From Prevotella histicola JCM 15637 = DNF00424 (lineage in GTDB: Bacteria > Bacteroidota > Bacteroidia > Bacteroidales > Bacteroidaceae), in contig NZ_BAJX01000014.1 of the NCBI RefSeq assembly GCF_000613925.1, positions 1-64,000 of the forward strand: a stretch of 64,000 nucleotides of DNA. The letters are read 5' to 3'. Under the pieces are notes generated by a model that worked only from the letters and a program-made list of their open reading frames with translations, searched no databases and was not told where the DNA came from. The translations under genes and the position numbers were made by a program. Below, one piece after another: positions 55,464 to 64,000 of this stretch (positions within the stretch are counted from its first letter, which is position 1; each line of letters starts with the position of its first letter).

Positions 55464-56897
55464 TTAGTGCTTATTAACCGTGGCAACCACTTTCGGATCA
55501 ACCACAACCTTATATCGTTTTCTTAATGCTTCAACCCAATTCTTCTCCAATTCATCTTGATAATCTGCCACAACAAGACCACGAACATCATCCATTCCTT
55601 CTGGCGCTTTTATCTTTTTGCCAAAGGTTGCATCAATAGGATAATCCTTCATTGGTGCTATTGTGGTGTCTTTTTTGAAGACATCACGGTCTACATAAGC
55701 GTTATCACCCTTACGGAAGATACCTTTCTCCACTCGGATACGTATCACACTGTCAGCATTGAACGTCTTACGCAATGCCTCAGCCCACTTACTGAAAGGA
55801 AGATTCTTCACACAATTCTTCACTGCCGCTACGTCTTCACGCTTCCGTACATGGTAGGCAATACCCTTAAAACGTGGTTCTGACCACTTATATTGCTTCT
55901 TATGCTTACTGAAATAAGCCTCAAGTCCAGCCTCATCCTTGGCAGCTTTGTCCCAGACGGTGCGGTTGCTCATCTCAATCATCAGTAAACCGTCATGATA
56001 TTCCTTAATGAGATTACGCAAATCAGCATCCTTCTCCTCCATATCAGCAAGTCTCTTGCTAAGTATCTGCTCCTTTGTCACACCACTGCCAGCCTGCTTT
56101 GCGAGAGAATCTATCTTCTGATCTATAATCTGTTCACGCAATCCACGCATATCAATGAACTGCATTATATCTGCACGAACCGAATCATAAGGAGGAAAAT
56201 CTTCATGTCCTGTCATCTTAATGATATGATATCCAAACGGACTTAACACCGGTCTGCTGATTTCTCCAGGCTTCAACGACAGCATTGCAGCCTCAAACTC
56301 CTTCACAGTCTGACCCTTCTGAAGCGGTGGAAGTTCGCCACCCTTAACAGCAGAGGACGCATCAGCAGAATATCTCTTAGCCAATACTGCGAAATCAGCA
56401 CCATGTTTCAAAGCCGTATAGATAGAATCAGCCAACACTTTTGCTGCTGCTTCTTCATCCTTAGTGGAGCGTTGATTCATTCCGATAAGGATATGAGAAC
56501 ACCGCCACAAGCCTCCATTAGCATTCACTTGCTGCTGCGTTTCACGATAAAGTCTGCGTGCCTCAGCCTCAACATCAGCGTCAGAGATCATCGTTGGGCG
56601 TACCTGCTGATCCCGATAATTCAGAAACTCTTGTTTAAACGACTTCAATGTATCAAGATGCGCATCCATTGCAGCCTGCACCTTGAGCTTATAATTGATA
56701 AAGAGGTCAAGATATTCATTCACACTCTTTTTATCTATTACCCCGTCAGAGTTATTCTTATTATAGGAATACTCAAATTCCGAACGACTCACTGGTCGCC
56801 CATTGATTGTCATGATAGTAGGGTCAGACTGCCCATAAGCCATTGTTGTGGAGAGCAGTGCGACTGACAGAATTACCTTGATTTTCATTGTTATCAT
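55464..56897 (-). CDS. Second parvulin-type peptidyl-prolyl isomerase
   Basis: A 477-aa exported protein. After a signal peptide ending in YGQS, a SurA-N-like segment (MTINGRPVSRSEFEYSYNK) leads to a parvulin domain (CSHILIGM, ADFAVLAKRYSADASSAVKGGELPP, FGYHIIKMTG). The C-terminal 200 residues form a second, less conserved half (KGIAYHVRKREDVAAVKNC). An in-frame ATG at 56888 is an alternative start. It lies 19 bp upstream of the SurA-like gene. Confidence 0.87.
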   Translation of the reverse strand: MITMKIKVILSVALLSTTMAYGQSDPTIMTINGRPVSRSEFEYSYNKNNSDGVIDKKSVNEYLDLFINYKLKVQAAMDAHLDTLKSFKQEFLNYRDQQVRPTMISDADVEAEARRLYRETQQQVNANGGLWRCSHILIGMNQRSTKDEEAAAKVLADSIYTALKHGADFAVLAKRYSADASSAVKGGELPPLQKGQTVKEFEAAMLSLKPGEISRPVLSPFGYHIIKMTGHEDFPPYDSVRADIMQFIDMRGLREQIIDQKIDSLAKQAGSGVTKEQILSKRLADMEEKDADLRNLIKEYHDGLLMIEMSNRTVWDKAAKDEAGLEAYFSKHKKQYKWSEPRFKGIAYHVRKREDVAAVKNCVKNLPFSKWAEALRKTFNADSVIRIRVEKGIFRKGDNAYVDRDVFKKDTTIAPMKDYPIDATFGKKIKAPEGMDDVRGLVVADYQDELEKNWVEALRKRYKVVVDPKVVATVNKH

Positions 56898-56962
56898 TTA
56901 AAACGCACGTACCCTCTCCACTGATAAGACAGAGAAGAGGGCCGAATCTTTATACTCGTGTA

Positions 56963-58453
<1,491 letters not shown>

Positions 58454-58680
58454 TTAAGAAATTTATTGCATGCAAATTTACTAATTAAAATCCAAACATA
58501 CAGGCTTTTTGCCGTTTTTCTCACCTGCCATTAAAAGTATTTAACGGCACAAGCAACAAGCATGTATTCATCCATTGACTAAAGACAGAATACTGTAAGA
58601 TTTAAGTTTGCTTTCCATTTATCGATACATGAGCAAGCCAGCAATGATGGTCAATTGTAAAAAATGTTCACTTCAAGAAA

Positions 58681-58790
58681 ACAAAAGATATCCTTTTACA
58701 TTCTAAAAGGGCACCTTTTGCATGGTAAAAGATGCCCTTTTGAGACGCAAAAGACGCCCTTTTGCAACGTAAAAGGGCGTCTTTTAAAAC
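58681..58790. repeat. Five-unit 22-bp palindrome array (copy 3)
   Basis: Five units of exactly 22 bp; cores include AAAAGGGCACCTTTT, AAAAGATGCCCTTTT and AAAAGACGCCCTTTT, so unit orientation alternates. TTACAAAGT lies at 58821-58829, 30 nt after the array. It fills the 58448-58979 gap between guaB and recQ with the recQ terminator. Confidence 0.85.
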
Positions 58791-58938
58791 GTGATTTATA
58801 ACGGATTAACTATCACTTAGTTACAAAGTCATAAAAAGTCAGATATATAAAGAAAAACAAGAGAGCATCACTTTAAAATTGTAAAGTCATTTCAAAAGAA
58901 GAAAGAAGTCTCCTTTTCCTAAGGAGAACACAAACAAT

Positions 58939-58972
58939 AAAAGGCACATCTCATATGTAAGATGTGCCTTTT
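58939..58972 (-). terminator. Terminator of recQ
   Basis: AAAAGGCACATCT pairs perfectly with AGATGTGCCTTTT, followed on the minus strand by TTTTATTGTTTG. It begins 7 bp after the stop. Confidence 0.7.
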
Positions 58973-58979
58973 AAACTAT

Positions 58980-61163
58980 TTAATTAGCCATTTCTGACAG
59001 GAATTTGATTCGGACAAGACGAATAAGTTCTTCGCTATACTCACCGTCAAGATCTTCCATTGCAGCTTCTATATCGTCTGTTTCACTACTCATGAAATAA
59101 TCATAGACATCATCTATCTGGTCTTCATCATAGACATCCTCAAGGAAATAATCAATGTTCAGCTTTGTTCCACTGTACACTATCTCTTCAACCTTGTACA
59201 AAAGATCATCAAAATCAAGCCCTTCAGCCGATGCAATATCATCAAGTGGCAACTGCCGGTCAATGCTTTGGATGATCTTTACCTTCTGCATTGACTTCTT
59301 TGCAACCGTCCGAACGCGCAGTTCTTCTGGTCTTTCAATATTGTTTTCCTCACAATATGACTTGATAAGCTCGTAGAATTCGCGCCCATAACGCTTAGCT
59401 TTACCAGCTCCTACACCTTGTATATTCTGCAACTCCTGCTCATTGACAGGGTACATCATTGCCATCTGCTCCAAAGAAACATCTTGAAAGATGACATAAG
59501 GAGGTATATCCAACTTATGTGCAACCTTCTTTCTAAGACTTTTCAGCATGGAGAAAAGCGTAGGATCAAGCACTGCCGTACCTGACATAGGCTCTTCATC
59601 AGACTCTTCATCCTTGAATTCAGTGTCCATCACTATCATAAACGATTCAGGAGACTTCATAAAGCGCTTCCCAGCGGCTGTTAATTTCAGCAGACCATAG
59701 TTGTCTACATCCTTCTTTAGGTATCCTGCAAGCAGCGCTTGACGCACAACAGGGTTCCATATCTTCGGATCTTCATCTTCACCAGCACCAAAATCGTCCA
59801 GTTCATCATGTTTATGATCCTTCTGATCATCAGTAGCTCTACCCTTTACAAAGTCTATCACATACTCCTGACGGAAGTTCTCTTTCAGTTCCTTTACAGC
59901 TTTTAGAATCGTCAGAAGATAGTCCTTGCCCTCTATCTTCGTCTTTGGATGAAGACAATTGTCGCACATGCCACAATTACATTTGGCATATTCTTCACCA
60001 AAATAATGAAGAAGCATCTTTCTCCGGCAGACAGAAGACTCAGCATAGGCTTCTGTTTCCTGTAACAACTGACGCCCAATATCCTGCTCAGCGACCGGCT
60101 TTCCCTCCATGAACTTCTCAAGTTTCTTCAGGTCATTCTTAGAGTAGAACACGATACAAATGCCCTCTTCGCCATCGCGCCCAGCACGTCCCGTCTCTTG
60201 ATAATAACCTTCAAGGCTTTTCGGGATATCATAATGGATAACAAAACGCACATCTGGTTTATCGATTCCCATACCGAAAGCTATCGTTGCAACAATTACA
60301 TCAATCTCTTCCATCAGGAAATCGTCCTGTGTTTTTGACCGAGTTTCAGAGTCAAGGCCAGCATGATAAGGTGCCGCTTTTATATCATTGGCTTGCAGAA
60401 TGGCTGCCAATTCTTCTACTTTCTTCCGAGATAGACAGTAAATGATACCACTTTTACCTGCATGTTGCTTGATAAACTTGATGATTTGCTTGTTAGTGTC
60501 ATCGTCATTCTTCTTTGGTCGTACTTCATAATAGAGATTCGGACGATTAAAAGAGCTCTTAAACTCTGCACAATCCTCTATCCCCAAGCTGCGAATGATG
60601 TCCGTTCGCACCTTATCAGTAGCCGTTGCAGTGAGTGCAATGACTGGCGCCAGCCCTATTGTCTCTATGGCATGACGAATCTTTCGATACTCTGGGCGGA
60701 AGTCATGTCCCCACTCTGAGATACAATGTGCCTCATCAATAGCATAAAAACTTATCTTCACTGACTTCAGGAATTCCATATTCTCCTCCTTATTCAGTGA
60801 CTCTGGAGCAACATAAAGTAATTTAGTACGCCCTGAAAGGATGTCGGCACGTACGTTGTCTATCTCAGCTTTCTTTAAAGAAGAGTTCAAGTAATGAGCC
60901 ACACCATCCTCCTCGCTGATACCATTGATGACATCCACCTGGTTTTTCATCAATGCTATTAACGGGGAAACGACAATTGCCGTACCGTCCATAATAAGAG
61001 ATGGGAGCTGATAGCAGAGACTTTTACCGCCTCCTGTTGGCATTAACACGAACGTATCACACCCTGCTAATAGGTTACGGATAATAGACTCTTGGTCACC
61101 TTTGAACTTATCAAAGCCAAAATAGTGTTTTAGTTTTTCGGTAAGATTGACTTCTTTTGTCAT
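58980..61163 (-). CDS. recQ: ATP-dependent DNA helicase RecQ
   Basis: Unwinds DNA 3' to 5' in recombination and repair. From the ATG at 61163 (MTKEVNLTEKL) the product is about 727 aa; a longer frame from 61322 adds residues unlike RecQ. Walker A is LMPTGGGKSLCYQLP, the helicase box is YAIDEAHCISEWGHDFRPEY, and motif VI is QETGRAGRDG. The zinc-binding region has CNCGMCDNC, and the C-terminus has an HRDC domain (PYVIFQDVSLEQMAMMYP). It lies 100 bp downstream of clpX. Confidence 0.93.
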   Translation of the reverse strand: MTKEVNLTEKLKHYFGFDKFKGDQESIIRNLLAGCDTFVLMPTGGGKSLCYQLPSLIMDGTAIVVSPLIALMKNQVDVINGISEEDGVAHYLNSSLKKAEIDNVRADILSGRTKLLYVAPESLNKEENMEFLKSVKISFYAIDEAHCISEWGHDFRPEYRKIRHAIETIGLAPVIALTATATDKVRTDIIRSLGIEDCAEFKSSFNRPNLYYEVRPKKNDDDTNKQIIKFIKQHAGKSGIIYCLSRKKVEELAAILQANDIKAAPYHAGLDSETRSKTQDDFLMEEIDVIVATIAFGMGIDKPDVRFVIHYDIPKSLEGYYQETGRAGRDGEEGICIVFYSKNDLKKLEKFMEGKPVAEQDIGRQLLQETEAYAESSVCRRKMLLHYFGEEYAKCNCGMCDNCLHPKTKIEGKDYLLTILKAVKELKENFRQEYVIDFVKGRATDDQKDHKHDELDDFGAGEDEDPKIWNPVVRQALLAGYLKKDVDNYGLLKLTAAGKRFMKSPESFMIVMDTEFKDEESDEEPMSGTAVLDPTLFSMLKSLRKKVAHKLDIPPYVIFQDVSLEQMAMMYPVNEQELQNIQGVGAGKAKRYGREFYELIKSYCEENNIERPEELRVRTVAKKSMQKVKIIQSIDRQLPLDDIASAEGLDFDDLLYKVEEIVYSGTKLNIDYFLEDVYDEDQIDDVYDYFMSSETDDIEAAMEDLDGEYSEELIRLVRIKFLSEMAN

Positions 61164-61263
61164 GCTAATAGTTGTTTCTATTCTTTTCCTTGGTCGGTTT
61201 GATAGAAAAACATACAGTCTGCAATGGAAATTTCTATCCAAAGCAGACCGTATGGATATGATA

Positions 61264-62493
61264 TTAGTTTGTTTCTGCTTTCTGAATATGGGCTTTATCA
61301 AGCTGTTTCCGGACATATTCATCCGTCACTTCGAAGTGCTTGATACGTCGAGATGGAACATCAAACATAGCATCCATCATCACAGCTTCTACTATTGAGC
61401 GCAAGCCACGAGCCCCAAGCTTATACTCAACGGCCTTATCTACGATGTAATCAAGAGCTTTCTCCGTGAAAGTCAGTTCTATTCCATCCATATGGAACAG
61501 CTTTATATACTGCTTAATAATGGAATTCTTCGGTTCAACAAGAATCTTACGCAGTGCAGCTCGGTCCAATGGGTTAAGATAAGTGAGCACTGGTAGACGA
61601 CCTATTATCTCTGGAATCAAACCAAAAGACTTCAAGTCTTGTGGTAAAACATACTTCATCAGGTCACTCTTGTCTATCTTTGCAACATTCTGCACAGAGT
61701 TATAACCAACCACATGGGTGTTAAGTCGCTGTGCAATCTTACGTTCTATGCCATCAAAGGCACCACCACATATGAAGAGAATGTTCTTTGTATCAACATG
61801 GATATAGTCCTGATCAGGATGCTTACGACCACCCTTTGGCGGGACATTCACCATGGTTCCCTCCAACAGTTTCAGTAATCCTTGCTGAACACCTTCACCA
61901 CTTACGTCACGTGTAATACTTGGATTGTCACTCTTGCGGGCTATCTTATCAATCTCATCGATGAAAACAATACCGCGTTCAGCGGCAGCTACGTCATAAT
62001 CTGCCACCTGTAACAAACGAGAGAGAATACTTTCAACATCCTCACCCACATATCCAGCCTCTGTAAATACCGTTGCATCAACAATAGTAAAGGGGACATC
62101 GAGGAGTTTTGCTATGGTTTTTGCAAGCAAAGTCTTACCAGTTCCTGTTGAACCAACCATAATAATGTTGCTCTTCTCTATCTCTACGCCATCGTCATCC
62201 TTAGGTTGTTGCAGACGTTTATAATGATTATAGACTGATACAGACAGGTAACGCTTAGCTTCATCCTGTCCTATGATATATTCATCAAGATACTCTTTTA
62301 TCTCCTTTGGCTTAGGAACTTTCTTCATTTCGAAGGCTTCTTCCTTCTTTCCTTGTTCCAAAGCACCTGTTTGCATGACTATATTGTAAGCTTGTTGAGC
62401 ACAATCCTCACAAATATAACCATTCAAACCAGTTATAAGGAGTTTCACATCCTTCTCGCTTCTACCACAAAAACTACACTTTTTCTGGGGCAT
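61264..62493 (-). CDS. clpX: ATP-dependent Clp protease ATP-binding subunit ClpX
   Basis: AAA+ unfoldase that feeds ClpP, 409 aa. The N-terminal zinc-binding domain has [10 protein letters not shown] and CEDCAQQAY. The AAA+ module has Walker [14 protein letters not shown] (about 113-125), Walker [14 protein letters not shown], and the pore loop and sensor residues around [10 protein letters not shown] and [10 protein letters not shown]. The gene overlaps clpP by 20 bp, so expression of the two is coupled. Confidence 0.96.
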   Translation of the reverse strand: MPQKKCSFCGRSEKDVKLLITGLNGYICEDCAQQAYNIVMQTGALEQGKKEEAFEMKKVPKPKEIKEYLDEYIIGQDEAKRYLSVSVYNHYKRLQQPKDDDGVEIEKSNIIMVGSTGTGKTLLAKTIAKLLDVPFTIVDATVFTEAGYVGEDVESILSRLLQVADYDVAAAERGIVFIDEIDKIARKSDNPSITRDVSGEGVQQGLLKLLEGTMVNVPPKGGRKHPDQDYIHVDTKNILFICGGAFDGIERKIAQRLNTHVVGYNSVQNVAKIDKSDLMKYVLPQDLKSFGLIPEIIGRLPVLTYLNPLDRAALRKILVEPKNSIIKQYIKLFHMDGIELTFTEKALDYIVDKAVEYKLGARGLRSIVEAVMMDAMFDVPSRRIKHFEVTDEYVRKQLDKAHIQKAETN

Positions 62494-63163
62494 TATCTAC
62501 TTCTTTTCTTATTAAAATTTCATCAATCATGCCGTATGCTTTAGCTTCTTCGGCATTCATCCAATAGTTACGATCACTGTCATTCCACACTTTCTCAAAT
62601 GTTTGATGAGAGTGTTTACTGATGATTGTGTAGAGTTCTCTCTTAAATTTAAGAATCTCCTGGGCTTCAATTTCAATATCGGAAGCCTGTCCCTGAACAC
62701 CACCGAGCGGCTGATGAATCATCACACGGCTGTGTGTCAAGGCTGATCGTTTACCTTCCTGACCTGAGACAAGCAATACTGCTGCCATAGAAGCAGCCAT
62801 ACCTGTACAGATTGTAGCTACATTGCTGGATATAAACTGCATCGTATCATAGATACCTAAGCCTGCTGTAACGCTTCCACCAGGAGAGTTTATATAGATA
62901 GAGATGTCTTTCCCCGGGTCAACTGAATCCAAATAGAGCAATTGAGCCTGCAAAGTATTAGCTGTATAGTCGTCTATCGCAGTACCAAGGAAGATAATAC
63001 GATCCATCATCAGTCGCGAAAAAACATCCATCTGAGTAACATTCAGCTGACGTTCTTCCAAGATATATGGGTTCAGATATTGCGCTTGTGATTTTACGAC
63101 ATCATCAAGTACCATACCGTTCATCCCAAGATGCTGAGTTGCATATTTCCTAAAATCGTTCAT
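62474..63163 (-). CDS. clpP: ATP-dependent Clp protease proteolytic subunit
   Basis: Serine peptidase of the ClpXP machine, 229 aa. The catalytic Ser lies in [15 protein letters not shown] (about 118), the His in [13 protein letters not shown] (about 143), and the Asp further on. [16 protein letters not shown] and [19 protein letters not shown] are typical. The N-terminal 25 residues are a little longer than E. coli ClpP after propeptide removal. It lies between tig and clpX in the usual tig-clpP-clpX order. Confidence 0.96.
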   Translation of the reverse strand: MNDFRKYATQHLGMNGMVLDDVVKSQAQYLNPYILEERQLNVTQMDVFSRLMMDRIIFLGTAIDDYTANTLQAQLLYLDSVDPGKDISIYINSPGGSVTAGLGIYDTMQFISSNVATICTGMAASMAAVLLVSGQEGKRSALTHSRVMIHQPLGGVQGQASDIEIEAQEILKFKRELYTIISKHSHQTFEKVWNDSDRNYWMNAEEAKAYGMIDEILIRKEVDNAPEKV

Positions 63164-63199
63164 AGTCTTTCCTTTCTTATATATAATAATGTGACAAAA

Positions 63200-63312
63200 A
63201 TAGAGGTTATCGACCTCCTAATCATTGTCGTCAGTACAAAGAGCATGCCACGAAAGCGGCTTCTCAAAGCTTATCTTAGACAAAGATAAGGAAAAAAATC
63301 GATAACCTCTAT
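63200..63312. repeat. Long-span 14-bp inverted repeat between tig and clpP
   Basis: ATAGAGGTTATCGA (63200-63213) is exactly complementary to TCGATAACCTCTAT (63299-63312). Inside is a smaller CTTATCTT/AAGATAAG stem. The structure separates tig from clpP and could be an attenuator or an mRNA processing site. Confidence 0.6.
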
Positions 63313-63343
63313 ATAAGTAAATAATATTTTTTCCTAAAAAATA

Positions 63344-64000
63344 TTATTCATTTACGAGTTTATTAAACTCTTCAAGGCTTACACTCTTCTTGTTTAGTTT
63401 CACAACATCCTTCAATGTAGCAGCCAATTTACGGTCAAGTGCAGCCTCAACGAATGAGTCTATGTTCTCACGTTTCTTCAACATCTCATCAGCATAGCCG
63501 TTAAGATAATCATCAGGAACGTTATTCATGCCATATTGAGCAAACTGAGCACGTGCCATCTGGCGTGCACTCTCACGTACATCATTGTCATCAACCTTGA
63601 TGCCATGTGCCTGTGCCAACTGTTCCTTTATGAGATGCCAAGTAAGTTCTTTGATGCTTTGTTCGTAATTCTTATCAACGAACTCCTCTCCCTTGTCTTG
63701 GTTGTTAGCCAACATGATACGTTTCAAGATAGCATCAGGGAATGTTAGCTTGCCAACCTTTTTCTCACAATAAGCGCGAAGGTCCTGGATAAACTTATAA
63801 TCAGAGTCACCCTTCAGCTGTTCAGCCAAGCCTTCTGCTATAGCCTTACGGAAACCAGCTTCGTCTTTGATGTCAGCAGCCTCACCATAAACACTCTTCC
63901 AGAGCTCAGCATTGTTCTCTGCCTTTACGAAACGAGATATTTCTGTAATCTGGAAAGAGAAATCTCCCTTGTGTTCAGCCACCTCTTCTTTCTTAATCTT
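63344..64000 (-). CDS. tig: Trigger factor, C-terminal part (runs off the window)
   Basis: Ribosome-associated folding chaperone. Only the C-terminal ~219 residues are present, and the frame continues through the window edge. FSFQITEISRFVKAE and the helical arms that follow fit the substrate-binding C-terminal domain of trigger factor. The assignment also rests on the adjacent clpP-clpX. The N-terminal ribosome-binding and FKBP domains would be upstream, outside the window. Confidence 0.8.
   Translation of the reverse strand, partial: KIKKEEVAEHKGDFSFQITEISRFVKAENNAELWKSVYGEAADIKDEAGFRKAIAEGLAEQLKGDSDYKFIQDLRAYCEKKVGKLTFPDAILKRIMLANNQDKGEEFVDKNYEQSIKELTWHLIKEQLAQAHGIKVDDNDVRESARQMARAQFAQYGMNNVPDDYLNGYADEMLKKRENIDSFVEAALDRKLAATLKDVVKLNKKSVSLEEFNKLVNE

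Overview
The window reads as a chromosomal stretch of a low-GC Bacteroidota, most likely a Prevotella. Three things point there: promoters of the TTTG-N19/20-TAnnTTTG type, lineage-specific families (DUF4840, DUF3316, OstA-like, HU-like 144-aa protein, Prevotella-style C-terminal tails) and the gene neighbourhoods. I cannot name the species.

Layout. 0.1-5.3 kb: alpha-L-fucosidase with a surface protein, then a metY-cysK sulfur-assimilation pair behind a roughly 135-nt leader. 5.5-7.4 kb: an AAA/ABC ATPase plus DUF4435 (TOPRIM-like) pair with the architecture of PARIS-type defence modules. 7.9-17.5 kb: DUF4840 lipoprotein, the dxs-trkA-trkH cluster, a MATE transporter, an FKBP lipoprotein and glycyl-tRNA synthetase. 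17.9-30.9 kb: topoisomerase IV A subunit, DUF3316 and S41 protease genes, tRNA-Leu, a beta-barrel protein, an HU-like protein, two tRNA-Val, purB, a pseudouridine synthase with a long Gly/Tyr/Asn/Arg-rich tail, asnS and a YiiX-like lipoprotein. 30.9-38.5 kb: a degraded accessory island with relics of ISL3, IS30, IS630, IS66 and IS982 transposases, two possible IS4-like fragments, a truncated outer-membrane gene and a truncated ABC exporter. It also holds an ECF sigma factor with a membrane partner, a DUF2007 protein, a CPBP protease and three copies of a MITE-like element. 38.5-64 kb: mostly housekeeping genes (osmC, tcdA, cvfB-like, lolD, a cation:proton antiporter, asd, lplA-lipA, an OmpA-family protein, mutL, an OstA/SurA-like envelope cluster, guaB, recQ, clpX, clpP, tig).

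Two features cut across the window. First, trkH, dxs, purB, the DUF2007 gene, the antiporter, lipA and mutL are each interrupted by an apparent one-base deletion. This single-direction pattern in unrelated core genes looks more like a base-calling artefact than gene decay; the apparent lplA-lipA fusion may have the same cause. Second, three intergenic arrays each contain five units of exactly 22 bp, each unit carrying a 15-nt imperfect palindrome, and share a flanking TTACAAAGT 30-33 nt away. A fourth array has the same period but different palindrome arms. This is the most unusual unexplained structure here.
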